A DNA stretch of 64,000 nt from Linum tenue (Eukaryota; Streptophyta; Magnoliopsida; Malpighiales; Linaceae): positions 47,884,066 through 47,948,065 of the forward strand of contig CAMGYJ010000006.1 of the NCBI GenBank assembly GCA_946122785.1, read 5' to 3'. Made by a program: the position numbers and the translations under genes. Under the pieces are notes generated by a model, which worked only from the letters and a program-made list of their open reading frames with translations, did not search any database and was not told the origin of the DNA. How positions within the stretch are numbered: position 1 is the stretch's first letter; every line of letters begins with the position of its first letter. Shown one piece after another: positions 36,424 to 49,429 of this stretch.

Positions 36424-37986
36424 AAAAACAAATTATTGTCATTTGATGGAAAATATGATGGTTAACGCTTTCGAAAAACTTCAATTAATAACTATCTAAA
36501 ACATTGGTACAAAGAAAATTATGCCAATGCTAACTCTCGTCATATAAATAAACGAACTCAAATTTCACCTAATACAACCTCTAAATCCATTCCTAGCTCC
36601 CCACTTATATTTGTATGTAAAACTCTATCTCATTAAACTATTCAATTGCCACATATACTAAAGTTATCCTTTAAGTTCATTTGTATGAACTCGTGTGACA
36701 ACTAAGAACAACACAACCACTACCTTGTTTACTTGGTATCACAACTAACTAAATGTGTTTAGCCAATTCCATGTCCCTAATTAGCAAGCGCTTTAACCAA
36801 TTTATCAATGCCCAAGTTTTTATGGAACGTTCATTAGCGGTCTCTCACAAACAACAATAATTTAAATTTCAATAGATATATAAGTTCATAAAAAAATTCT
36901 AAGCAATTACCATAAACGGATTCATCAAATCTAGCCTCAAATAAAGTTCAAACATTTAAGGAATAAAACACCAGGTATATAAAATATTGTATTTGAACTA
37001 AATGAAATACTCACACTAATAATAGCTCATCTATTTATCATACAGGTATTTTCAAAGACATATTTTTATCATGTCGTTGCATTAACGGGAGCACTACCAA
37101 TTCAATGATTCCACCAAGCGATGAATTGATTAATCTGTCAAGCATTACTGTATTTCTTGCTTATGAGAACATATTTTTAGGACATAATTCAAAATTTTTC
37201 ATTCCGATAGGGGAGAGAGTAAAATGATATTGATGTAGACCACTAAAAACAACTTTCAAATAATCTCCATATTGGCTTGCAACCACTCCAATCTCGACTC
37301 CTTCTCACTAAAAATGGTCGTCGCCAAAGTTGGACTGTTGGAGATATAATGAAACTCACAAACTCACAGGGATCTCACAATTCTCGATGAAAATGGCCAA
37401 TCACACCAAACTAATTATCGAGCTTAATAGTTATTACAAACTTCAAGGAATTGACCAATTGGTAATATGGAAAGCTAAAATTTACCACTTACTTTGTTCT
37501 AGTTATATGGTAAAAAATCAATCTAAATGTAATAATTAAAAAGATATAAATTATCAAATACTAATTCATTAGTAACAAATATATATCTCCAAACAAATTT
37601 GTGGTTGATAATAGCTTACATTGGCATATTAGAATGGTTGAAGGCTATTAGAATGACCAAATCTTAATTTTTAAGTATTTCTTTGAATTTTTAATTAAAT
37701 AAAATACTTAATTCTACAAACATATAATTACTTGTTGTGAAAATATAATTTTATAAAAATATTTATGATTTCAGGAAAAAATAGTCATGAGTATTGAAAA
37801 TATATATGGCCATTTGGATCATGGGTGCTGCAATTGGTGGCAATGCGTATGATTGTCTGATACTATATGTAGATATTTTAACATAAATAATTTTTTCTAA
37901 ATCCACTGCTATAAACATTTGCATGAATAAGTGTATCCTCATTCATACCACCAAGTTAAAAGACACTCAATCAATGCACTCAGTAC
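36424..37986. other. AT-rich intergenic, nothing recognised
   Basis: I see no gene, element end or strong repeat. Confidence 0.55.
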
Positions 37987-38991
37987 CAGTGTAGTCAAAA
38001 TCGCGCATTAAAACGTAAAAACTTACGTTTTTGCGTATCCAGGCCACCAAAACGTTTCAGTTTCTACCTAAAGTCGGTTAGTCACAAAAACTGGTAAAAA
38101 CATGGGTAAAATCGGTAAAATTGCGATTCTGAAGCGTTTTTATAAGATTTTGATCATCCATAAAAATGTACTAATTGGCATAGTTAGTAAAATACGGTAC
38201 GGAAAAGTTACGTATAAAATACGTATGGGTATTTTACTTCGTCTTTGAGCTAATGTTACGTTTAATAATACGGTAATAGTCATAAATATATAAAATAATT
38301 ATTCTTAAAAATAAATAAATATATAAAAAATAGTAAAGTTTATAATTTAATTCATTAAATACGGATATTAAACGTGTTATACGGGTTTTATACGTGTTTA
38401 GTACGGGAGCCATCAAATGAACGGAAACAAATGAAACGGCTTGACAATAATACATATACATAAGTTTTAAACGAATAAAGTATGTACGAGTACATATACG
38501 TGTATTAAACGGAGTATTTACAGTTTACTAACTATGCTAATTGGCCCAAAATGATTTAATTTTGGAGACATATCAACAAAGAATATAAAAAGAAAAACAT
38601 GATCGATCACTCGTTCTACAACTAGTGTCGAGATAGGGGCTTCACATTAGGTTAAAAAGACACCTAATGGTAATTTCAACAACTGTTGACCTTCTATCAG
38701 TCTTCTCCCTTAATCTTCACCTCTGGCTCTTACCTGGGTTACGATAAAAGTTTATAGGTAATTGATCGTATGTAATTATGTAAACTCAAACCAGCTTATG
38801 AGAATTTAGATTCTCAAGCTCGTTTACGGGTTACGGTCTACGTTTATGACCTTATTATTAAGATATGAGTTTTCTCTACTTTTGAGTCAACACAAATCAG
38901 TTTATGTGTTAGATATTACATTTTAATTATGAATTTCATGTAGTTATTCACTTATCTAAAATCTACACACTCACGTCTTACATACTATATA

Positions 38992-40597
38992 GGGCTAATA
39001 CCACTGGGAAACCCGAACTATTAACTTTGTGCCATTTGTGTCCTAAAGTATTCGATACGACAATTGTGTCCCAAACTATTATAGTTTTGTGTCATTTATG
39101 TCCTGACGATTTTGTTGACCGTTATATATAACGGTTGACCAGACGGTGGTCAACTTGATGTTGACTTTTGCTGACGTGGTAAACACGTGGCAGCCACGTA
39201 GATGCCATGTCAGTGACACCTCATATTTTTAATTAAAAATTAAATAAATACTAAAATTGAAAAAACTAAAAAAAAAAATATATATATATAAACTCACCCA
39301 AGCAATCAATCCGAACAATTAAATAAATACTAAAATTAAAAAAAATCAATGCAATAAAAAAATTCTCCTGTGCCTCCACCACCGACATTGTCACCAGCGC
39401 CGCCGCAGATGGAATAGAGAAGTTCTCTATCCCGTCGCACCAGCTGGTCATCGAGCACGAGATAGACCAGAACCCCTGGGCCACCAACCCAAACGCCGAC
39501 GCTGAGATTTTCTTCATGAGCTCCTACGCTTGAGCGAGGCTCGTTGGGTGTTGGCTCTCCGGCTGCAGGTCGTCCACCATCACCATAACCGCCACCCTCC
39601 CCTTCTTCGCCGCCCCGCCACCGAACAGATCCAGATGAGGGAAATCGAAAACGAAAACGAAATTGAGAACAGAGTAAGCAAAGCGCGGTGGTGGCAGGGG
39701 ATTATAAGAGGGAGAAGGAGAAGGCGGAGAAAGGCCAGGGGTCGGATGAAGGGATAACGATCTAGGGTTTGCGATCTAGATTTACCTTCCCGCGTTCTCG
39801 ATTTGGATATGGGGGAGTTGAAGAGACGCCTGCGGTTGCGGAGGGGGAGAGGGAAGCTTGAGTCTCCTTCCGACGGAGAAGTCGATGGGGGAGGATGATG
39901 ATGCCGGTGAGCTGAGTCAGCCGCGACCGGAAGAACATCGATGGGGGAGGATGATGACGACGATGAGCTGAGTCTCCCCCGGCTTTTTTCCCTTTCTTTT
40001 ACATCTGCTTCGATCTCACTCACTTCTAGCCACCCAGAAAACACAATCCGAACCCAACTCACTTCTAGCCACCCAGAAAACACCAATCGATTTATGGATC
40101 TGGCGACGGGGACGGGTTTACGAAGGCGGAATCTCATGACGACGGCAGTGAGGGAAGTGATTGAAATCTAGCCGCTGTTGTAGCGATTACGACACTCTAC
40201 TTCGTGGGTTAGTGGAGAAGAAATGGACGGATGCAGAGCTTGAGGATTGGGTTTCAGGGAGGATTTTTCAGACTGGATATAGACGGCGGCGGAAATAAGG
40301 AAGAGAGGAGACGAAGAAGCAGCGGACGGGAGGAGAAGGGGACGAGAGAGTTGTAATTTTTTTATTTTTTATTTTTGTATTTAAAATTTTTATTATATGG
40401 AAAAAAATATTAAAATTAACATTAAATTTCCACATCAGATGCCACATCAGCGCTGACTAGACTTTCTGTTAAAAACTAACGGTCAACGCTAGTCAACTCT
40501 AACGGAAAAATAGTTTAGGACACAAATGTCGTATCGAATACTTTAGGACACAAATGACACAAAGTTAATAGTTCGGGTTTCCTAGTGGTATTAGCCC
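38992..40597. mobile_element. Long-TIR Mutator-like element nested in the hAT element
   Basis: The ends GGGCTAATACCACT and AGTGGTATTAGCCC have inverted repeats of about 100 well-matched bases, extending less well inward. It is flanked by the perfect 9-base duplication TACTATATA (38983-38991 and 40598-40606). The interior is GC-rich and reads a plus-strand frame near 39365-39533 (DGIEKFSIPSHQLVIEHEID) that looks like a host gene piece I cannot name. Confidence 0.88.
39365..39533 (+). pseudogene. Possible captured gene fragment, unidentified
   Basis: GC-rich, codon-like sequence ending in a stop at 39531-39533 (...EIFFMSSYA). It is bounded by AT-rich TIR on one side and GC-rich noncoding DNA on the other. 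I do not recognise the family. By context (a MULE interior) it may be a captured exon. Confidence 0.4.
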
Positions 40598-41013
40598 TAC
40601 TATATATTGTACTTAACATATTTTAGCTATTTTAGAGGGTGCGTAAAAAACTTACGTTTTTATGCTTTGATTCTACGTTTTACGATTCTACCCATTTCCC
40701 GCTTCTAGGTAGAATCGCGCTTTTAACTGCATTGCTCAGTACTCAACTTTGAATACTAGATATAATCTTATATTTCAACCTACTTCCAGTGATGGGACAA
40801 ATAATGAGTATACTTATAAACAATACAAATAATATTTCAAACATCACGATATTATAAATGTACCGGTTATTGTAAATGATAAAGTCAAAATCCATTCAAC
40901 CTACATAGTGAGTATAGAGTTTGTTCATTCTTTAAACTATTTTATTTATGTGAAGAATCATAATATATAATAAGGTTTATCATGGGTCTACAAATTTATT
41001 GACACATAAAAAA

Positions 41014-41994
41014 GGTTAATAGCATTTTATGCTTCTTGCTATTGCAAGTTAACAAAAATGCTCCTCTACTATTTTTTGCACTTTCGTACCCCTTTGTTAT
41101 TGCAACGTAACAAACATATCTTTCTGTCACTATTTCCGTTAGTTTACCGTTAAAATGATAAGTGATATGTCTTTCCCTAATTTCTAACGATGAGGAATCC
41201 CAATTCCCTTTGATTTCTTTCCCCAATTTCTATTGAGGAAGCCCACTCCTCAACCAACATGCTGATGTCGTAACCTTTATCTTCATCAACTCAGCCGTCA
41301 ACTGCTCCACCGACAGCCAGTAGAGAGAGAGAAGAAAAAAACAGAGGAATTTATTTATTTTTCAATTGATTCGAGAGAGGGTTTGGTTTGTTGCGGTTCT
41401 GATTGGCTCCGGGTTTCTTTCCCCTTCACATCATCCTCCAATGTGTTGCGAAACCCTTAAGTTCTTGTATGTAAAATTATAAATTCTCTTACTTGGGTCT
41501 TAGTGCCGGAGAAGAGTTGAGTGAAGGAGAGAGCAAGGGGAGCGACAGAGAAGAAGACTTGTCGCTGCCAGAATGGAAGAGTTGCGAAGGCTGGTGATGG
41601 CAGAGCAGCGGGGAAGAAATAAACTCGCTATTGACACTCATCGGACGCCTACTGGATGCCAGAGGAAAAGCTTGGCATCGACATTGCCGAAAGTGAAAAT
41701 GAAGGGGGACTGTGGTGAAGGTGTACGAAGAGTTGAAGACAAAAAACTTGGATCGGATTCCTCCTCCACAGAAAGGGGAAACAAAAATAAAAAAACTAAA
41801 TAATATATTATAAGTTAAATAGAGCGGCAATGTAGTCTTTTTACATGTCATTTAACGGTAAACTAATGGAAATAGTGACGGAAGGGTAACTTTGTTACGT
41901 TGCAATAATAAAGGGGGTACGAAAGTGCAAAAGAATAGTAGAGGGACATGTTTGTTAACTTGTCATAGTAGAGGAGTATAAAATGCTATTAACC
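41014..41994. mobile_element. Long-TIR Mutator-like element, 981 bp
   Basis: Inverted repeats of about 180 bases, from GGTTAATAGCATTTTAT to ATAAAATGCTATTAACC, with internal TTTACCGTTAAA and GCACTTTCGTACCCC blocks. Flanks CATAAAAAA and CTAAAAAAA give only an imperfect TSD. The interior has GC-richer DNA without a recognised gene. Confidence 0.75.
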
Positions 41995-42358
41995 CTAAAA
42001 AAATGGTGAAATGAACTACATGTAATGACATTCTTACCCCTCCGGAAAGTTCTCTGTTGACTGGAAATTTGAAGTCAATCAATGTTTTGCCTTTATATCT
42101 TTTGTAGATTATTAATTCTTTCTATATTAATTTTATATCAAATAAATATTATTTTCATGTAATGTATGTTCTTATACTCAATAAAATCTGGAAAATATTA
42201 GCCCCGACACGACCCACCTCGTGCAAGGATGGTCTAAATATTTCATGTTTGTGCTTGTGTCGTGTCGTGCTAACCCGTGGGCGGCCCGGCCCTGTGGCCA
42301 CGTACACTCATCACCGAACATATTCTAGAGTTTAATCAAAGAAATAACAATAAATATA

Positions 42359-42430
42359 AAATGGTCTAGTTGGTTATAATGCTCTATCTTCATTTAAGTG
42401 ATCAATGTTCAAATCTCATTGATGACATTT
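42359..42430 (+). repeat. SINE-like (tRNA-derived) head, low confidence
   Basis: TAGTTGGTTATAATGC resembles an A box and GTTCAAATCTC a B box at tRNA-like spacing. No cloverleaf is complete and no poly tail or TSD was found. Confidence 0.35.
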
Positions 42431-42517
42431 TTAATATATAAAGATGAATTGGGTGAAATGACAAAAATAACCTTCCTAGAATTACTCTCGGGTCACGGAA
42501 TTTGAAATGGGATAATT

Positions 42518-42592
42518 TATAAATATTTGTTGGATTGTAACTAAATTGTTACATATAACTTGTTTGCATGTGGACAATTTAGTTACAACCCA
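42518..42592. repeat. Short hairpin MITE-like repeat
   Basis: Two 27-base arms (ATATTTGTTGGATTGTAACT... and its inverse) with one mismatch around a loop of about 18 bases. Confidence 0.7.
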
Positions 42593-43838
42593 ACAAATAT
42601 CATCAACTTTTAACTATTACATTCATAAAATGAATAATTAATTAATTTTTTATCCATTAAATTCATTAAAATGATATCATTTTACGTAGAATGTGTAAGT
42701 CGATCATACCGGTCATACTGGTGGTGTCATGTCGGTTTCATGACCGGCACAGGTTGAACCAGATTCAACAGGGTGGCATGCCACCGACATGACAACCATG
42801 GTTGGAAGAGATTTAAGAAAAATCATGGATTTTTAAATACTTGGGGGCAATAAGATATTTCAAAAACCTGCCAATTAGGAATTTCGAAATTTCTATTATC
42901 CATAATTCATGGCCTTCCCAAACGCACAAGTTTTTCAAAATCTCTCGTAATTATAGGGATTGTGGCAAAATTTCTGATCCAAACGACCCTTATAAATATT
43001 CCACCGCTTCTTCTATTTTAACACCAGCACATCTCTCCCCGGAATCTGATTCCGCACCATCCTTTTCACCCTGCCGAATGGGTTTTTCCCCTCCATCGTT
43101 CATCACTCAATTTATAATTTATATCACACCATATATCCACAGTTGTAATTAAATCACATCGATGAGATCTAAGATCGCTAACTATAACCTACTAAACCCA
43201 AGATTTACCGTAAAGAAGAGGAATGCAAAAGAAGCAGAGTGAAAAATAGACAAAGAAATTGAAATGGCAGTCGATTAGTATGAGAATATGACAGGATCTT
43301 GTGAACTTTTCTATTCTTATTGATGATGAAATAATAAAAATTAATGATGAAATATTGTATACAAAAGATAATTTGGTGTTAGAAAGGAATGTTATAGAAG
43401 TTTATTGAACGAGCAAAGTATGTGTATGATTTAATTATCGTGATGCATTTAGGAATGATAATGAGCAGGTTGGGTACATATTAGGTATTTTGTCTTTGGG
43501 TGTGGGTTGGGTCAGGTTGACCCATAAGAGCATGTAATATAAATAAAAATGCTTCAAATATTAATTTTTTCATTAATAAGTCGATAAATAAACTATGACA
43601 TGATAAATTTTGTTAAATTACTCCAAACTTGAGTTTTGTACACTTTTATTATAGCCAAGTCACGATGTAATAAAAACAAAATCCTAATAATTTGATAAAA
43701 TTGCATAAAAATTTAGGCAAAACGAGTTGAGAATGTGGCAGATCAGGTCGAGGAGAGTACTTATAGCGGCCTCATCCCACCTAAAAGACGAGTATTACCA
43801 CTCCAAAACATGTCAAACAAGTTGGGTAGAACATGCCA

Positions 43839-44260
43839 TGAAGGATGCAAAATAATGGTTGAAGACAAAGTGATCAATGCATGGAGTAATTACATGGGCC
43901 AATCACTTATCTTCTTAAACACAGACACATGCACTAACGTGATGGAGAGGAAATGATAAGAGGGGCATTTCATTAATATGTGTTCCCTACAATAATTAGT
44001 TGTATTTGTTTCCATTATCATGTAATATATGTGTGTAACATGCATGGTATGGGGAGTGGATCAGAAAGTCAGAGAGAGTGTGGGCAAGAGACAGAAAAAG
44101 AAAAAGAAAGAAGTCTCTGCCGTGTGTATGTTTGTAAACAACAAGAGCCAAAAGTTAAGGCCTTGTTTGGTTGAGTGAGTTTCTAAATTGAGTGATTAAA
44201 CACCAAATATTTCCTTTGTGTTGATCCTAAATCAAACCACATTTCCACTAATACTTAACA
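43839..44260 (+). repeat. 5' LTR, 3' portion
   Basis: Matches 48536-49294 (apart from the MITE there) from TGAAGGATGCAAAATAATG onward, ending CTTAACA. The first 150 or so bases of the LTR have no counterpart upstream. Confidence 0.82.
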
Positions 44261-44264
44261 AATT

Positions 44265-44276
44265 TGGTATCAGAGC
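44265..44276 (+). other. Primer binding site, initiator-Met type
   Basis: TGGTATCAGAGC, exact, four bases inside the LTR. Confidence 0.92.
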
Positions 44277-44389
44277 TTAATACCCTTCTATCATCTTAAA
44301 TCCCCATTTTTCTAGCCTACCCAAATCTTCTAAAAAAGCCAAGGTAATAACTTCATCAAAAACCATGTTTACACCTCTTCTAATCAAAT

Positions 44390-45290
44390 CCCCATTTTCG
44401 ATGGAGAATTGTACGAGTACTGGAGTGCCCAAATGGAGTCTATTTTCATCTCTCAAGATCTGTGGGATATCGTCCAAGAAGGCTACGAAGATCCACAAGT
44501 TGAGGATGAAGATTCCAAGAAATGAGCAGGCAAGCAAACAAAGGAGTAGAAGGAGAACGTCAAGCAAAATGCCAGCGCCTTGAGAATCATTCAGCAAGCA
44601 GTGAGCAAATCAATTTACCCAAGAATCTATGGCATCAAAAAGGCCAAAGAAGCTTGGGATGTCTTGCGTAAACAATTTCAAGGCTCTGAAAAGTAAATCT
44701 CCATCAGGCGAAAAAGTTTATGGCGCCAGTTCGACAACTTGATGATGAAGGAAACCGACACCATCAAAGACTTTCATTCGCGTGTGGCAAAGACAGTCAA
44801 CCAGATCAAAGACACCGGTGACATCATGGAAGAAAGAAAATTGTGGAGAGAATTCTTCGCAGTTTGTCATCAAAGTTCGAGCATATTGTTGTTGTGATAG
44901 AATAAACCAAAGATTTTTCAAATCTACCAATGACCGAGTTGATGGGCTCATTTGTCGCACACGAGCAAAGAATGAGGCACTTCATCAAACCGCCATTGGA
45001 GCCAGCTTTCCCGTCAAAAGTCAACATGATGGAAAGTAAATATGTCAAATCGGAGCAAGGCTAGAGAGGGGGAAACTCACAAGGAAGAGGAAGATTTAAT
45101 TACAGAGAAAACAACATGCAAAATTATCAACAGAAAAAATTGGGCTACACCGGCTTGAGTTGCATAATTTGCAAAAAGGCGGGTCATGCAACGAAAGACT
45201 ACAGATTCAAGTGCATCAAGTGTAGAATTCAAAACCATTCCCAGAGAGGTTGTTGGTTCCAGAACAAGCAAGAAGATGGCGATTCAAGCG
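44390..45290 (+). pseudogene. Copia gag remnant
   Basis: Reads FDGELYEYWSAQMESIF, then YPRIYGIKKAKEAWDVL and EERKLWREFF with stops and frame changes. Then two zinc-knuckle-like units follow: CIICKKAGHATKDY and CIKCRIQNHSQRGC. The first has lost its last Cys to Tyr. Confidence 0.82.
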
Positions 45291-48200
45291 GCATAAAAAA
45301 TGAAGAAAGCAATATGGTAGCCTTATCATGCTTGAATGGTGAGCAAAAATCACAGCTTCTCTAGATGGTGGATAGTAGATGCAGTAACCACATGACTGGA
45401 GATCTGGAGTCCTTCAGCGACATCAATGACCAATACTGCTCTCAAGTCAAATTGGGAGACGGAAAGAAGCTAAAAGTGTAATGAAAAGGCACAGTTGTTG
45501 TATGCACAGAAGAAGGTAACAAAACTCTCATCCGATACATTTTGTATGTTCCAGAGCTAACTCTCAATCTACTAAGCGTGGGACAACTGATGCTGGAAAA
45601 TTACAAGCTATTGTTTGATAATGGCGTGTGCAAGATTACCAACAAAGCTGACAACTTCATGGTGGCCAAAGTCCCGATGACTTCCAACAGAATTATCTCT
45701 CTTGCTATGTCACAAAATGGTGAAGTAGCATTCAAGAGTGAAAATATGGATCAGTCCTTCCTATGGCATCTCAGATATGGTCATCTCAACTTCAAAGGTC
45801 TCAAATTATTGAGGTAGAAAAATATGGTGGTGGGACTTCTCCAGATCAACAGAGAAGATAAAATCTATGAAGGGTGTATATATGGCAAAATGCACCGTTT
45901 ACCATTTCCAAAAACATCTTGGAGATCAAAAGCACCACTGGAGTTGGTACATGTAGACATATGCGGTCCAACCCGAACACAATCGCTTAGCGGCAAAAGA
46001 TACTTTCTACTATTTGTAGATGACTTCACCAGAATGATGTGGGTATTCTTTCTGGAGCAAAAGTCAGAAGTTTTTCCCAAGTTCCGTCAATTCCAAGCAG
46101 TAGCTGAGAAGGAAAGCTGCCATCAAATTAAAACTCTCCGAACAGACCGTGGAGGAGAATTTATTTATTCTCCGTTCATGGAGTATTGCCGCAACAACGA
46201 AATCAAAAGGCAATTGACGGTCCGTTACACACCACAACAAAATGGCGTAGTAGAACGGAAAGCCGCACGATTGTGGAAATGGCGAGAAGTATGCTCAAAG
46301 CCAAAAATCTTCCCAACAGCTTGTGGGCAGAAGCGTTCAATACAACAATTTACTTCCTCAACAGATCACCAACCAAAGCAGTTCGGAATAAGACACCGAT
46401 ACATGCGTGGCACCACCGGAGGCCACAAGTGGATCACTTCAAAGTCTTTGGGTGCATAGCTTATGCACATATCTCTACCCAAACCGAGACAAGTTTGACC
46501 AGAAGGGAGAGAAGCTGATCTTCACTGGCTATAGTGATGAATCCAAAGGCTATCGTCTTTACAATCCAGTAAATAATGAAGTGGTGGTTTCCCGAGATGT
46601 GATCTTTAATGAGATGGTGGAGTGGAGTTGGGAAAATCCAATTTCTCAATCTCCACCAAGTTATGAAATTCTGGAGGACTCAACATTTCCAGAAGATCCC
46701 AGCAATGACCCAGATCCAGTTGGTAGTCCAGAAAGAAATTCTGCACCTAGCCCAGAAGGAGCAACTTTAGAGACGTCGTAACAAACTCGGATTCACCTCC
46801 GTTGAGAACAAGGTCTTTGCGAGAAATTTATGAAACAAGTCATGTTGCATATTTCTCTTGTGAACCTCAAGTCTTTGAAGAAGCAACCAAAGAAGAAGTT
46901 TGGAACGAGGCAATGGATGCAAAAATATCCATGATCGAGAAAAACAAGACATGAGAGCTTGTTGATCAACCGAAGGATAAGCCCGGTTATAGGTCTCAAA
47001 TGGATCTATAAGGTCAAATTCAATGAAGATGGTCTATTCAAAAGTACAAAGCTCGACTAGTGGCAAAGGGGTATTCACAACAGCCTGGTATTGATTTTCA
47101 CAAGACATATGCAACAGTAGCGAGAATGGAGACAATCAGAACAGTTCTCGCTCTAGCTTCTCAACTAGAGTTACCAGTATACCATCTAGATGTAAAATCA
47201 GCATTTCTGATGGAGAACTGGAAGAAGAAGTCTATGTAGAACAACCACGAAGCTATGAGAAAAAATTAGAAGAAGACAAAGTCTATCGTCTCCGAAAGGG
47301 TTTATACGGGCTGAAGCAAGCACCGAGAACCTGGAACAGCAGAATTGATCGATATTTTCCGCAAAATGGATTTCAAAGAAGTCCGAGTGAAGCATCTCTC
47401 TACATCAAAAAGGGGGAAGGCAAAGATTTTCTAATGGTGTGTTTGTATGTCGATGACTTGATTTACACAGGAACAAGTCAGCGAATGATTGAAGAATTCA
47501 AAGTACCATGATGAAAGAATTAGAGATGACGAACTTGGGACTCGTGAAGTATTTTATTGGGATCCAAGTGAAGCAGTCACCTGGAGAAATATTTATTTCA
47601 CGGGAGAAGTACACCGAAGATATGCTGAAAAGATTTCACATAGAAACGTGCAAACCAGTCTCAACACCGATGGCGTTGAACGAGAAATTCCAACGCATTG
47701 ATGAAGCTGAAAAAGTCGATGGAAAGTTGTACATAAGTCTTGTCGGGTCACTCATTTACCTAACACATACCAGGCCAGATATATGTCATTCAATAAGTCT
47801 TATATCAAGATTTATGAATGAACCTAGCAAAATTCATTTTGCAGCATGCAAAATAATTTTGCGGTATCTTCAATGTACAAAGAAACTGGGCTGATGTACA
47901 AGAAAGAAGTAGAAAGCAAGCTGACTTGATTTACCGATAGTGACTGGGCAGGATCACTAGATGACCGAAAAAGCACATCGGGGTACATATTCTGCCTGGG
48001 TTCAAAACCCATTTCCTGGAGTTCAAAGAAGCAGAAGACTGTGGCTTTATCTTCAGCGAAAGCAGAATATATCGCAGCTACTGATGCATCATGCGAAGCG
48101 GTATGGCTAAAAAGATTAATTTATGATTTGCAGCAAAGTGAAAATGGTCCAACAATTATTCATTGTGACATGTCAGCCATAGCCATGACAAAAAATCCAG

Positions 48201-48382
48201 TATTTCACGCAAGATCGAAGCATATCGAGTTGCATCATCATTTCATTTTAGACCTCGTCAACGAAGGACTAATCGTGATGGAATTTATCAACACCGATGA
48301 CCAGTCAGCAAATATCATGACAAAGGCGGTCTTCTGTGAGAAATTCGAGAAGTTCAAGAAGGTACTTCAAATTGCAAATTAA
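45291..48382 (+). pseudogene. Copia pol remnant
   Basis: It reads protease (WWIVD-like, then ILYVPELTLNLLSVGQL) and pre-integrase SFLWHLRYGHLNFKGLKLL. Integrase follows with LVHVDICGPTRTQSLSGKRY, FVDDFTRMMWVFF, RTDRGGEF and YTPQQNGVVER. RT is present in pieces ([19 protein letters not shown], then KYFIGIQVKQSPG and YLTHTRPDICHSI), then RNase H (SSAKAEYIAATDASCEA, ARSKHIELHHHFI). At least two integrase frameshifts and several RT stops are present. It ends with a normal stop just before the purine tract. Not functional. Confidence 0.88.
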
Positions 48383-48389
48383 GAGGGGG

Positions 48390-49294
48390 TGTTGAATGGT
48401 AATTTGCAATCAACCCTATCATCACTAAACATCACACATGGTAGGTCTCTATGCCATCAATATGGATTAATTATCAACTTCAAATCATTATTATTGTGGA
48501 GCGTCAAATAGAACATAGAGTATTCTTCTTTCTGTCGCTAGCTCGTGAAGGATGCAAAATAATGATTCAACACAAAGTGATCAATGCATAGAGTAATTAC
48601 ATGGGCCAATCACTTATATTCTCAAACACAGGTAGGGGTGGGCATCGGTCCGGTTTGTACCAAATCGGACCGAATTCAGAGAATCACGGTCCAATAGTGA
48701 AAGATAATGTAGGACCAAGCTAGGACCAGACCAATCGTGCATTCGGTCCGTTTAGTCCACTTTGGTCCGATCCAAATGTAATTTCGGTCTATTTTTCTTC
48801 AGTAATTATAAAATTCATGGGACCAAGGACCAGACCATGTTATATTGGATTCAGTGTGGTCCGATCCAAACTCGATTCGGTCTGGTGTGGACCAACCCAT
48901 TGTCCACCCCTAAAAACAGGCACATGCACTAACGTGATCGAGAAGAAGTGATAAGAGGGGCATTTCATTAATGTGTGTGTTCACTACTATTATTAGTTGT
49001 ATTTGTTTCCATTATCATGTAATAGATACATATATGTAACCTGCATGGTATAGGAAGTGGATCAGAAAGTCAGAGAGAGTGTGGTCAAGAGACACAAAAA
49101 GAAAAAGAAAGAAGTCTCTGCCGTGTGTATGTTTGTAAACAATAAGAGCCAAAAGTTTCCATAAAAAAAAAAAAACAAGAGCCAAAAGTTAAGGCCTTGT
49201 TTGATTGATTGAGTTTCTAAATTGAGTGATTAAACACCAAATATTTCATTTGTGTTGATCCTAAATCAAACCACATTTCCGCTAATACCCAACA
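48390..49294 (+). repeat. 3' LTR of the decayed copia element, with a MITE inside
   Basis: TGTTGAATGG to CCCAACA, 905 bases including the 280-base MITE. Confidence 0.88.
48633..48912. mobile_element. hAT-type MITE in the 3' LTR
   Basis: Ends TAGGGGTGGGC and CCACCCCTA, with flanking AACACAGG and AAAACAGG. The 5' LTR keeps the empty site (AACACAGACAC near 43918), which confirms the insertion. The interior is full of GGTCC/GGACC inverted motifs. Confidence 0.9.
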
Positions 49295-49429
49295 ATATGT
49301 TTCCCTTAGCCCTACTTTTGATCACTAGAGAAATAAGTCATTCTCTCAAACTAAAACTCCAAGAGACATAGGTACAAGAACAATGTACGAGTACACCCAG
49401 GCTCAAGCTATGAATATAGGTTCCAACAT

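Larger units (their letters stand above)
37987..40734. mobile_element. hAT-type element interrupted by a Mutator-like element
   Basis: Ends CAGTGTAGTCAAAATCGCGC and the inverse of CAATGCAGTTAAAAGCGCG, flanked by the perfect 8-base duplication CTCAGTAC (37979-37986 and 40735-40742). Removing the insertion at 38992-40597 leaves about 1.1 kb with no transposase. Sub-terminal AAAACTTACGTTTTT palindromes occur near both ends. Confidence 0.88.
41995..43838. other. AT-rich intergenic with small repeats
   Basis: It holds a SINE-like head, a 70-base hairpin and a GC-rich transposon scrap near 42200-42300 (GTGTCGTGTCGTGC). No gene was recognised. Confidence 0.5.
43839..49294 (+). mobile_element. Decayed Ty1/copia retrotransposon, plus strand
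   Basis: The 3' LTR is 48390-49294. The 5' LTR is recognisable only from 43839 to 44260. It has an initiator-Met primer site at 44265-44276 and a purine tract AAGAGGGGG at 48381-48389. gag and pol between are riddled with stops and frameshifts. No TSD can be given because the 5' end is lost or replaced. Confidence 0.88.

Noticed and set aside
39580..40137. A 185-codon minus-strand protein rich in Ser
   Set aside because: Low-complexity translation of GC-rich DNA inside a Mutator-like element; no domain.
41573..41803. A 76-codon gene in the 41 kb element
   Set aside because: Short, inside a MULE, with no recognised protein.
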